From: an uncultured Oscillospiraceae bacterium | GTDB lineage: Bacteria > Bacillota > Clostridia > Oscillospirales > Acutalibacteraceae | DNA length: 64,000 nucleotides | Reading direction: 5' to 3' | NCBI GenBank assembly: GCA_900539855.1 | Contig: UQDO01000006.1 | Coordinates: forward strand, 4,119-68,118 | Part shown: positions 51,507-59,590 of the stretch, piece by piece | How positions within the stretch are numbered: position 1 is the stretch's first letter | How the letters are laid out: each line of letters starts with the position of its first letter | Made by a program: the position numbers and the translations under genes | The notes under the pieces: generated by a model | What the model saw: the letters and a program-made list of their open reading frames with translations, nothing else | What the model was told of the DNA's origin: nothing | Databases searched by the model: none

Positions 51507-52205
51507 TTAACCTTTTGCCGAAAATTTAATTGATTCCACTATATTATTAAGCACACTTTCAAGCTCGCTGTTTTCTGATGGTCTCGTCGTTACTACATTG
51601 TAAAGGATAGAACCGCAGACGGCTTCCCTGTAATCAACCCTCTCGAATTTGGTGTTGTCCTTAGAATAGGTTGATACTATCTTTGTGCAATCGGTGCCGT
51701 CTAATTTTTCGGCTGTAAAGGACTCAATCCTCACATCATCTGCGGTAATGTATCGAAGGACTTTCAGATATTCATCCTGCGTGCGGTTGGTTTTATATTC
51801 GGCACCGGTGATATGCAATATAAGTCTACATTTTTCTCCAAGCGTTGGATGACTAAAAAGCAAAGACCCTCCGTCTTCACCGTTTATTTCCAAGCACTCC
51901 CAATCGAGAGGCACGCTAATGGTAAAAGATGTATTTTTTATGATTTTTTTGGTATCCGTTATTATGATCTCAGCGCCGGTTATCTCGTGCGGAGCGTACG
52001 GATCCTCGGGGTAACCTTTGTCGTTTATATCAGTACTGCTCTCGGTACTGCTTTCGGTTTTACTTTCGGTGTTGCTTTCAACCTTACTTTCGGTCGATGC
52101 CGCAGGCGTGCTGTCGGCGCCGGAGGAAGAAGTCTTTGAGTCACCGCAGCCTGCCAGTGCGATAACAAGACAAAACACAAAACATAAAGCGGATAATTTC
52201 TTCAT
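51507..52205 (-). CDS. Lipoprotein with PsbP/Mog1-like domain, paralog 1
   Basis: 232 residues. Signal MKKLSALCFVFCLVIALAGC with lipobox LAGC; a low-complexity Ser/Thr/Glu linker (STESKVESNTESKTESS); then YPEDPYAPHEITGAEI and a domain of about 150 residues starting SFTISVPLDWECLEINGED and ending SELESVLNNIVESIKF. The 'f.i.vP..W' opening and ending helix are like PsbP/DUF1795 folds. Function unknown; surface exposed. Transcribed divergently from paralogs 2 and 3, with which it shares an identical 57-bp upstream region. Confidence 0.75.
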   Translation of the reverse strand: MKKLSALCFVFCLVIALAGCGDSKTSSSGADSTPAASTESKVESNTESKTESSTESSTDINDKGYPEDPYAPHEITGAEIIITDTKKIIKNTSFTISVPLDWECLEINGEDGGSLLFSHPTLGEKCRLILHITGAEYKTNRTQDEYLKVLRYITADDVRIESFTAEKLDGTDCTKIVSTYSKDNTKFERVDYREAVCGSILYNVVTTRPSENSELESVLNNIVESIKFSAKG

Positions 52206-52494
52206 TTATATAACCTCCTTGTAGTTTCAATATATCACATATATACAAAAAACGGAAGATAAAAATTATATTTTTAAGAAATTTTTTCGCAATATTTTAC
52301 GATAAGCCATAAGTACCATAATTAACGTCGGACAAACTGCATAAATAGGCTGATGAGAGCGAACCAATATCATACTTATGCGACTTGTTACAACTGTTTA
52401 CGATTTATTACAGTTATATTAAAATTTGGCATTTTTGCTTCCGTTTTTTGTATATATGTGATATATTGAAACTACAAGGAGGTTATATAAATGA
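52202..52494. repeat. Perfect 57-bp inverted repeat carrying promoter and ribosome site of two divergent lipoprotein genes
   Basis: Bases 52202-52258 are the exact reverse complement of 52438-52494. Each arm includes the start codon, the AAGGAGG site, and an AT-rich promoter-like region (TGTGATATATT). The 179-bp centre is not symmetrical, has no gene and contains nothing recognised. The perfect identity, against diverged coding regions, points to recent inverted duplication or ongoing gene conversion. Confidence 0.9.
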
Positions 52495-53192
52495 AAAAAA
52501 CATTCACTTTAATTCTTACTTTCTGTCTTATATTGGCACTGGCAGGCTGCAGCAATTTCAAAACTATTTTCGGTACCGACAGCAAACCTGCGGCGTCGAC
52601 CGAAAGTAAGGTTGAAAGCAACACCGAAAGTAAAACCGAGAGCAGCAATGAAAGCAAAACCGGCATTAATGATGATATATATTACAAGAGTTACCCCGAG
52701 AATCCGTACGCTCCGCACGAGATAATCTATGCCGAGATAACAACAACAGAGACCGAAAAAACTATAAAAACCGGATTTTTTACGATCAACGTGCCTCTTG
52801 ACTGGAAATGCTCGGAGATCAACGGTGAGGATGGGTCATATTATCATTTCAGTCATCCAACTCTTGGCGATAATTGTAAAGTGATGTTTGAAATAACCCT
52901 TTCCGATTACAAACGTGACCGTACGCAGGAGGAATATCTGGAAGACTATAAGTATGCTCCTGATATGAAGGTAGAATCATTTACAGCCGAAAAATTCGAC
53001 GGTATCGACTGCTCGAAGATGGTGTCGACCTATACTGATGACGGCACTAAATTTGTACGTATTGATTACTTTGAAGCCGTCCGCGGTCATTTTCTTTACA
53101 ACGTCACAACAATAAGACCGGCAGAAAACGATGAGTTTGAAAGCGTACTTGATGATATAGTAAAATCCCTTAAATTCCATGCAAAAGGCTGA
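52491..53192 (+). CDS. Lipoprotein with PsbP/Mog1-like domain, paralog 2
   Basis: 233 residues. Signal MKKTFTLILTFCLILALAGC (lipobox LAGC), Ser/Glu linker, then YPENPYAPHEIIYAEI and a domain beginning FFTINVPLDWKCSEINGEDG. It shares SHPTLGDNCKVMFEIT with paralog 3 and the C-terminal ESVLDDIVKSLKF with both. ATG with AAGGAGG inside the inverted repeat. Only 26 bp separate it from paralog 3, so they are cotranscribed. Function unknown. Confidence 0.75.
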   Translation: MKKTFTLILTFCLILALAGCSNFKTIFGTDSKPAASTESKVESNTESKTESSNESKTGINDDIYYKSYPENPYAPHEIIYAEITTTETEKTIKTGFFTINVPLDWKCSEINGEDGSYYHFSHPTLGDNCKVMFEITLSDYKRDRTQEEYLEDYKYAPDMKVESFTAEKFDGIDCSKMVSTYTDDGTKFVRIDYFEAVRGHFLYNVTTIRPAENDEFESVLDDIVKSLKFHAKG

Positions 53193-53218
53193 TGTTTTAA
53201 TATATAGAGGTGTTATAC

Positions 53219-53926
53219 ATGAAAAAATTATTTGCTTTATGTCTCGCATTTTGTCTCATATTTTCACTTGCAGGCTGCGGTGACTCAAAGACTTCTTCCT
53301 CCGGCGCCGACAACACGCCTGCGGCGTCGACCGAAAGTAAGGTTGAAAGCAACGTGGGGAGCAGTACCGAGAGCAGTACCGAGAGCAGTGCCGAAAGCGC
53401 TGTTGATCCAGACGACATGAGTTACCCCGAGAATCCGTACGCCCCTCATGAGATAACCGGCGCTGAGATAACAACAACGGATACCGAAAAAACTATAAAA
53501 ACCAGATCTTTTACAATCAGTATGCCTATTGACTGGAAATGCCTGGAGGTTTACGGCCAGGATGCAACAATTTATCATTTCAGTCATCCAACTCTTGGCG
53601 ATAATTGTAAAGTGATGTTTGAAATAACCGGTTCCGTGTACAAACGTGACCGTACGCAGGAAGAATATCAGAAATCTCTTAGCAGAATAGGAGAAGATCT
53701 TAAGATAGAGTCATTTACGACAGGTAAAATAGGCGGCATCGATTGCAGAAAGGTAGCGTCTACCTATTCTGTTGACGGAACCAAGTTCGTGAGAATAGAT
53801 CTTGATAATGCTGTCAACGGACCGGCGCTTTACGGCGTCACAACAATAAGACCGGCAGAGAACGAGGAGCTTGAAAGCGTACTTGATGATATAGTAAAAT
53901 CTATAAAAATCCTGGTAAAAGGTTAA
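53219..53926 (+). CDS. Lipoprotein with PsbP/Mog1-like domain, paralog 3
   Basis: 235 residues from ATG 53219; a GTG three codons earlier abuts the AGAGG site and is rejected. Signal MKKLFALCLAFCLIFSLAGC. The linker has three nearly perfect repeats of a 12-nt ACCGAGAGCAGT unit (53356-53391), coding SSTE/STES repeats, a likely slippage site. Domain from SFTISMPIDWKCLEVYGQD to ESVLDDIVKSIKIL. DNA identity with paralog 2 is very high in the SHPTLGDNC segment, suggesting recombination between copies. Confidence 0.75.
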   Translation: MKKLFALCLAFCLIFSLAGCGDSKTSSSGADNTPAASTESKVESNVGSSTESSTESSAESAVDPDDMSYPENPYAPHEITGAEITTTDTEKTIKTRSFTISMPIDWKCLEVYGQDATIYHFSHPTLGDNCKVMFEITGSVYKRDRTQEEYQKSLSRIGEDLKIESFTTGKIGGIDCRKVASTYSVDGTKFVRIDLDNAVNGPALYGVTTIRPAENEELESVLDDIVKSIKILVKG

Positions 53927-53974
53927 GCTCTGTTATCGGCCGCACTGCAGCCGGTATTGAATTTTTATAAGACA

Positions 53975-54045
53975 GCATAGCCTTCATTTTATAAAGCCTT
54001 GAAGAAAACCTGATCTTCACGGCGTGAAGGCTATGTTGTTTTTAG
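53975..54045 (+). terminator. Terminator after the lipoprotein pair
   Basis: ACAGCATAGCCTTCA (about 53973-53988) pairs with TGAAGGCTATGTTGT (about 54024-54039), followed by TTTTT. The long loop contains a second small hairpin (TGAAGATC region). Confidence 0.65.
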
Positions 54046-54064
54046 AATCCGCTCATAGAACTGA

Positions 54065-54249
54065 TAAATTTTAGTTTATAGGTGCAAAAGAGTATATTAA
54101 CGGACGTAGGGCAGGGGCTCGGCTCCTGCCGCCGCTTTTACAACAAATCAAGCAATAAGTTTTAGCTTTAAGGAACGACACCTGAGGCTCGTTCCCTACA
54201 AAAAATCAATTAGCCATTTGTTTTTTGTACACCTATAAACTAAAATTTA
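54065..54249. mobile_element. MITE-like element with perfect 20-bp terminal inverted repeats
   Basis: TAAATTTTAGTTTATAGGTG (54065-54084) is matched exactly by its reverse complement at 54230-54249. The 185-bp element codes for nothing and contains two stem-loops: GGCAGG..CCTGCC near 54110-54130, and GGAACGA..TCGTTCC near 54172-54195. Related ends occur at 6542, 32123 and 63949. Just outside the right end lies another GGCAGG..CCCTGCC hairpin (54262-54283). Target-site duplication beyond TA is not evident. Confidence 0.75.
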
Positions 54250-54332
54250 CCGATATAAAAGCGGCAGGATCGGGGACCCTGCCTTACATATATTCATATA
54301 CCGGATCCTTAGGCTGACGAGAGTCAAACCGT

Positions 54333-54626
54333 TCACAAATCTGTTATTTCATTCTTCATCTGCGTTACCCATACCGGCGGATCAGATACCGTTATCATTA
54401 ATTCGCCGTTTTTGTACTCGGCGACCTGATAAAACCCGTTATCAAGACATTCGTTTGATTTTTCTATTGCCTTTTTTGCACAGTCTATTGCATTATTGCC
54501 GCACTGCACCGTGATCTTGTCAACATCGATCATAGTTTTCAATGTTAAAGATTGCGCTTTTAACGATCAGGTAAATTAGCTTTTTCCTACACCGTCTGCC
54601 CCACCTATAATAGTATAACTTTTCAA
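54333..54626 (-). pseudogene. Decayed zeta-toxin-like ATPase gene
   Basis: From TTG 54626 (GGTGAG upstream) the frame reads MKSYTIIGGADGVGKS, then a TAA (54576-54578) and a TGA (54567-54569). It continues in the same frame through SLKAQSLTLKT to MIDVDKITVQCGNNAIDCAKKAIEKSNECLDNG, then jumps to FYQVAEYKNGELMITVSDPPVWVTQMKNEI and stops at 54333. The P-loop start, the IDVDKI strand and the 'KKAIEK.NECLD.G' helix fit zeta-toxin-like ABC-type ATPases of clostridia. The middle half of the gene (about 100 codons) is missing. The last 69 residues remain open but are unlikely to be functional. Confidence 0.7.
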
Positions 54627-54681
54627 CACATCTCACCTTCTGTGGTTATATTATGATCCAAACAAAAAAACAATAATGACA

Positions 54682-54722
54682 AACACACCTGCCGGGCGGC
54701 TATGCCTGACAGGTGTGTTTCA
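54682..54722 (-). terminator. Terminator of the dnaA-gyrA gene cluster
   Basis: AAACACACCTG (54682-54692) pairs with CAGGTGTGTTT (54710-54720); inner GGC/GCC pairs extend the stem. A T-rich run follows on the minus strand after gyrA. Confidence 0.75.
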
Positions 54723-54728
54723 TTTTAA

Positions 54729-57314
54729 TTATTCCTCGTCGTCTGTTACGGTTTCTGCCTCGTCGCTCTCGGTCTCGTCGCCGATATCTCCCACATCGGC
54801 GGCATCGGCGTCGGGCGCCTCGGGGTGATCGGTCACCTCGTCGGCGTCGTGCGCGGCGGTGGCGATAGACAGTATCTTCTCGCCGCTTTCTATATCGACC
54901 CTCATGACACGCACACCCTTTGCAGGACGTGCAAGACGGCTGATCTCGGCTGCCGGCACCCTGATTATTATGCCGTCTGACGAAATTATTATTATATCAA
55001 CATCATTATCGACTGCAAGTATGGCTGCAACATCGCCGAACTTCGCGGTGCGGTAGTTGAGTATACCCTTGCCGCCCCTTGACTGGATGCGGTAATCGTC
55101 AAAGCTGCTGATACGTCCGATACCGGTCTCGGTAACGGTCAGCACCTCCTTGCCCGGCTCGCAGACCACCATTCCGACCACCTCGTCTCCCTCGCGGAGC
55201 CTTATCGAGCGGACGCCTCTTGCGGTTCTGCCCATCTCGCGCGCCTGGGTCTCACTGAACCTTATCGCGTAGCCCTTCTTTGTGGCAATGAGCAGCTCGC
55301 TGTCGCCCATGGTCTGGCGAACGGTCTCAAGCTCGTCGCCCTCGTCGATATTTATAGCGATAATACCGGTCTTGCGGACGTTTCTGAATGCCGAAAGGGC
55401 GGTACGCTTTACTATACCCTTTCTCGTTATCATGCAGACAAAGGCGTCGTCGCTGAGTTCTTTGCCGACCGGCAGGATATTGATTATCTTTTCACCAGCC
55501 ATAAGCGGCAGGATGTTCACGATATTCATACCCTTCGATGTGCGGCTGCCCTCCGGTATCTCATACGCCTTTATGCGGTAGAGCCTTCCGAGGTTGCTGA
55601 ACATAAGCACATAGTCGTGCGAGGAACAGGTATACATGCTCTCGACAATGTCTCCCTCGCGGGTGGTCATGCCGGTTATACCCTTGCCGCCTCTGTGCTG
55701 CGTCGAATAGGTATCCGACGGCAGGCGCTTGATGTATCCCTCGACCGTCTTGGTCAGCACACATTCCTCGTTGGGGATGAGATCCTCAATATCCACCTCG
55801 CCCGATACCGAGGTGATCTCGGTGCGGCGCTCGTCGGCAAACTTGTCGCGCAGATTGAGCGCTTCGGTCTTTACAATATCCTTGACCTTATTTTCGTCGG
55901 CAAGTATTGCCTGGCACTCCTTTATAAATGCGTGCTTTTCGGCAAGCTCTTCCTCTATCTTTATCTTTTCCATACCGGCAAGACGTCCGAGCGGCATCTG
56001 CACGATGGCGGTGGTCTGAATGTCGTCCAGACCGAACCTTTCGCTCAGCGCTGCCTTACTGTCGGGAATGGTCTGGCTCGAGCGTATGATCTTTACTACC
56101 TCGTCGATGAAATCGAGCGCGATTTTCAGTCCTTCAAGGATATGCGCGCGCTCCATCGCCTTTTTCATGTCGAAACGGGTGCGTTTTTCGATTATCTCGC
56201 ACTGGAAGGCAATGTAGTTATCGAGCATTTCCTTTAAGGTCAGCACCTTTGGCTGACCGTTTACAAGGGCGAGCATTATGGCTCCGAACGAGGTCTGGAG
56301 CTGCGTCATTGAAAACAGGTGATTGAGTACCACCTGCGGATTGGCGTCCTTTTTAAGGTCAATGACTATTCTGATACCGCCGTCACGCTTGGACGAGTGG
56401 TCGACAACGTCGTCTATCCCCTCGACCCGCTTTTCTGCCGCGAGATCGTATATTGATTTGACCAGCTGCTTTTTGTTGACATTGTAGGGTATCTCGGTAA
56501 CGATTATGCGGAACCTGCCGTTTTTTGTCTCCTCTATCTCGGTCCTTGCGCGGACAACTATCTTTCCTCTGCCGGTGGCGTACGCTGCGCGGATGCCGCT
56601 GCGTCCCATGATAATGGCGCCGGTAGGGAAGTCCGGTCCCTTTATGAACTGGCATATCTCGTCAAGACCTGCGTCGGGGTGATCGATGACATAGCACATA
56701 GCGTCTATGACCTCGCCGAGGTTGTGCGGCGGAATGTTCGTAGCCATACCGACGGCTATACCCATGGTACCGTTGACAAGAAGATTTGGGAACCTTGCCG
56801 GAAGCACCGACGGCTCCTTTAAACGGTCGTCGTAGTTCGGTACGAAATCGACCGTTTCCTTGTCTATATCGTCGAGCATGTGTGTGCTTATCTTGCTCAT
56901 TCTCGACTCGGTGTATCTGTACGCTGCGGCAGGATATCCGTCTATCGAACCGAAGTTTCCGTGACCGTCGATCATCGGGTAGCGCAGCGAAAAATCCTGC
57001 GCCATACGCACCATTGCGTCGTAAACGCTGGCATCGCCGTGAGGATGATAACGTCCCAAAACCGTACCGACCGTGTCAGCGCACTTACGGTAAGCCTTGT
57101 CGGGCGTCAGATTGTTTTCATACATTGTGTAAAGTATACGGCGGTGCACCGGCTTGAAGCCGTCACGCACGTCAGGCAAAGCACGGCTCACAAGGACCGA
57201 GACTGAGTATTGCAGAAAGCTCGTCCTTACCTCGTCGGTTATTTCAACGGGCAGTATCCTCTGATCGCCGTCATTCATAAATGCGGCATCGGAAGCCTTT
57301 TTTTCTTCACTCAT
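54729..57314 (-). CDS. gyrA: DNA gyrase subunit A
   Basis: 861 residues. RRILYTMYENNLTPDKAYRKCA, GRYHPHGDASVYDAMVRMAQDFSLRYPMIDGHGNFG and catalytic Tyr in AAYRYTESRMSK are intact. The C-terminal DNA-wrapping beta-pinwheel includes the GyrA box QHRGGKGITGM and ends in an acidic tail (DADEVTDHPEAPDADAADVGD). In the quinolone-determining region the position equal to E. coli Ser83 is Ala (GDASVYD) while Asp87 is kept. Makes negative supercoils with GyrB. 40 bp after gyrB. Confidence 0.96.
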   Translation of the reverse strand: MSEEKKASDAAFMNDGDQRILPVEITDEVRTSFLQYSVSVLVSRALPDVRDGFKPVHRRILYTMYENNLTPDKAYRKCADTVGTVLGRYHPHGDASVYDAMVRMAQDFSLRYPMIDGHGNFGSIDGYPAAAYRYTESRMSKISTHMLDDIDKETVDFVPNYDDRLKEPSVLPARFPNLLVNGTMGIAVGMATNIPPHNLGEVIDAMCYVIDHPDAGLDEICQFIKGPDFPTGAIIMGRSGIRAAYATGRGKIVVRARTEIEETKNGRFRIIVTEIPYNVNKKQLVKSIYDLAAEKRVEGIDDVVDHSSKRDGGIRIVIDLKKDANPQVVLNHLFSMTQLQTSFGAIMLALVNGQPKVLTLKEMLDNYIAFQCEIIEKRTRFDMKKAMERAHILEGLKIALDFIDEVVKIIRSSQTIPDSKAALSERFGLDDIQTTAIVQMPLGRLAGMEKIKIEEELAEKHAFIKECQAILADENKVKDIVKTEALNLRDKFADERRTEITSVSGEVDIEDLIPNEECVLTKTVEGYIKRLPSDTYSTQHRGGKGITGMTTREGDIVESMYTCSSHDYVLMFSNLGRLYRIKAYEIPEGSRTSKGMNIVNILPLMAGEKIINILPVGKELSDDAFVCMITRKGIVKRTALSAFRNVRKTGIIAINIDEGDELETVRQTMGDSELLIATKKGYAIRFSETQAREMGRTARGVRSIRLREGDEVVGMVVCEPGKEVLTVTETGIGRISSFDDYRIQSRGGKGILNYRTAKFGDVAAILAVDNDVDIIIISSDGIIIRVPAAEISRLARPAKGVRVMRVDIESGEKILSIATAAHDADEVTDHPEAPDADAADVGDIGDETESDEAETVTDDEE

Positions 57315-57354
57315 TTAATTTGACCTATCCTTTCAAATAATCGGAAAAGCAGAA

Positions 57355-59292
57355 TTATATATCAAGATCGCGCGCGAACTGAGCGTTTTCCTCAATAAAC
57401 TTTCTGCGCGGCTCAACATCCTCACCCATGAGCATCGAGAAGGTCGCATCGGCAACCTCGGCGTCAGCCATTGTGACCTTTAGCATGGTTCTTGAAAGAG
57501 GATCCATGGTGGTTTCCCACAGCTGTTCGGGATCCATTTCACCAAGTCCTTTGTACCGCTGAATATCGGCATTGCCGCCAAGCTCTGCCGAATACGCGTC
57601 CCTTTCCTCCTCGGAAAATGCGTAATAATGGGTCTTGCCCTTTGACACCTTGAAAAGAGGCGGCTGGGCTAAATAAATGTGACCGGTTTCTATAAGGTCG
57701 GGCATGTAGCGGAAGAAGAAGGTCAGCAGCAGTGTTCTGATGTGCGAACCGTCGACATCGGCATCAGCCATGATTATTATTTTGTCATAGCGCAGCTTTT
57801 CGATGTTGAAGTTTTCGGCTATTCCGGTACCTAAAGCTATTACGACCGGCGTCAGCTTGTCGTTGCCGAAAACCTTGTCTACCCTTGCTTTTTCGACGTT
57901 GAGCATTTTACCCCAAAGCGGAAGTATCGCCTGGTATGTGCTGTTTCTTCCGTCAACCGCCGAACCGCCTGCACTGTCTCCCTCGACTATGAATATTTCG
58001 GTTTTTGATGCATCATCCGAGATGCAGTCGGTCAGCTTTTCCGGCATCCTCACCTTGTTGCCGAGTGACACCTTGCTGCGCTGCATATCCCTTGCCTTCT
58101 GTGCCGCCTCTCTGGCGTTTGATGAGGCTATTGACTTGTCAAGAATTATCTTTGCCTCGGCAGGATGATCCTCAAGATACTCCATGAGCTTTGTGCTTAT
58201 AAGATTATTAACAAGCGTGCTCATTGAGGTGTTGCCGAGCTTTGCTTTGGTCTGGCTTTCAAACTGCGCATCGGTCAGCTTTACACTGACTATGGCTATC
58301 AGTCCCTCGTTTATATCCTCGGATTTAAGTCTCGGGTCGCTTTCCTTCAAGAATTTGAATTTCAGACCGTATTTATTGATGGTCCTCGCAAGGCTGACCT
58401 TGAACGCCTGCTCATGTGTACCGCCGTCCACAGTGTGGATGGTGTTTGCGAACGACATTATTTTAGTGTCGTACCCGGTGCTCCATATAAACGCCACCTC
58501 AGCCGAGCTGTCGCTGTTGGAGGTCGAAAGATGGATGACCTCGCTGTTTAAACGGTCCTTTTTGCTGCCTTCAAGCAGAAATTCAACATAGCTTCTGATA
58601 CCGCCTTCAAAATGAAGATCGGTCTCTTTTTTATCGTGATCCTCTCTGCAGTCCTTGAGCACCACCCTGATGCCGGCGTTGAGAAACGCCTGCTCGCGCA
58701 GCCTTATAAGCAGAGTGTCGTAATCGTATGTGGTGGTATCGGTAAATATCGACGGATCGGGCTTGAAGGTGACTATCGTTCCGGTCTCAGTCGTATCTCC
58801 TATGACCTCAAGATCGGTTGCTATATTTCCCTTTTCATACCTTTGCTTGTATATGTGCCTGCCGTCCTTGACTATTACCTCAAGCCATGACGACAGCGCA
58901 TTTACGACCGACGCGCCGACGCCGTGCAGACCGCCCGACACCTTATATCCGCTGCCGCCGAATTTACCGCCGGCATGAAGAATGGTAAATACGACCGATA
59001 CGGTCGGTATGCCTTTCTGCGGATGAATACCCACCGGTATTCCGCGTCCGTTATCGGTGACCCTTACAATACCGTCGTCCAGAAGCTCCACAAGTATTTT
59101 GTCACAGTATCCTGCAAGCGTTTCGTCGATAGCGTTATCCACTATCTCGTAGACTAAGTGGTGCAGACCCCTTTCGCCGGTCGATCCGATATACATTCCC
59201 GGACGTTTTCTTACCGCCTCAAGTCCCTCAAGCACCTGAATTGAATTTTCGTCATAACTCTCGGTGATCGGAGTATTGATGTCGTTGCTCAT
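57355..59292 (-). CDS. gyrB: DNA gyrase subunit B
   Basis: 645 residues. GHKL ATPase: ENSIQVLEGLEAVRKRPGMYIGSTGERGLHHLVYEIVDNAIDE, TDNGRGIPVG, GGLHGVGASVVNALS. Transducer domain, then TOPRIM: FIVEGDSAGGSA (catalytic Glu) and IMADADVDGSHI (DxD), and C-terminal QRYKGLGEMDPEQLWETTMDP. The usual length for Firmicutes. Confidence 0.97.
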   Translation of the reverse strand: MSNDINTPITESYDENSIQVLEGLEAVRKRPGMYIGSTGERGLHHLVYEIVDNAIDETLAGYCDKILVELLDDGIVRVTDNGRGIPVGIHPQKGIPTVSVVFTILHAGGKFGGSGYKVSGGLHGVGASVVNALSSWLEVIVKDGRHIYKQRYEKGNIATDLEVIGDTTETGTIVTFKPDPSIFTDTTTYDYDTLLIRLREQAFLNAGIRVVLKDCREDHDKKETDLHFEGGIRSYVEFLLEGSKKDRLNSEVIHLSTSNSDSSAEVAFIWSTGYDTKIMSFANTIHTVDGGTHEQAFKVSLARTINKYGLKFKFLKESDPRLKSEDINEGLIAIVSVKLTDAQFESQTKAKLGNTSMSTLVNNLISTKLMEYLEDHPAEAKIILDKSIASSNAREAAQKARDMQRSKVSLGNKVRMPEKLTDCISDDASKTEIFIVEGDSAGGSAVDGRNSTYQAILPLWGKMLNVEKARVDKVFGNDKLTPVVIALGTGIAENFNIEKLRYDKIIIMADADVDGSHIRTLLLTFFFRYMPDLIETGHIYLAQPPLFKVSKGKTHYYAFSEEERDAYSAELGGNADIQRYKGLGEMDPEQLWETTMDPLSRTMLKVTMADAEVADATFSMLMGEDVEPRRKFIEENAQFARDLDI

Positions 59293-59319
59293 TTTGTTCT
59301 CCTTATCTGCATTACAATT

Positions 59320-59577
59320 TTAAACTATTCCGTCAGCGTTTCTTTTTTCAAGCGTTGTCGGAGAAAGCTGGGATATATATACAGTCAGTTTACCGTTTTC
59401 ACTGCAAACGACGAATGATTTTGGTAATTCAAACGATACGTTTACGACCCTGCCCTGTTTTTCCGCCAAATTCAGAAAATTTCTCGTAATACCAGACACG
59501 GTCGAGGTGTCCATATCAAAAATACCTATTATGCTTTCTTTCTTTACGACCGTATCCTGTCCTAAATGAATGTACAA
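59320..59577 (-). CDS. remB: RemB/DUF370-type regulatory protein
   Basis: 85 residues. YIHLGQDTVVKKESIIGIFDMDTSTVSG is characteristic of the extracellular-matrix regulator family, in which RemA/RemB share a fold and bind DNA as ring-like assemblies. Its place between recF and gyrB is the conserved YaaB/RemB locus. RBS GAGGAGG before ATG 59577. In Bacillus RemA is the better-studied activator; the role of RemB is less clear. Confidence 0.88.
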   Translation of the reverse strand: MYIHLGQDTVVKKESIIGIFDMDTSTVSGITRNFLNLAEKQGRVVNVSFELPKSFVVCSENGKLTVYISQLSPTTLEKRNADGIV

Positions 59578-59590
59578 AAGCCGGTCCTCC

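Noticed and set aside
52259..52437. Invertible promoter switch between the lipoprotein genes
   Set aside because: Inverting the centre between the two arms would leave both promoters unchanged because they lie inside the arms; no invertase gene is nearby.
53340..53420. CRISPR-like short repeats
   Set aside because: The repeats are 12-nt in-frame coding repeats of a Ser/Glu linker, without spacers; no cas genes are present.
54333..54542. Independent 69-residue gene
   Set aside because: It reads in the same frame as the zeta-toxin-like N-terminus upstream and its only start is an internal TTG without a ribosome site, so it is treated as part of the pseudogene.
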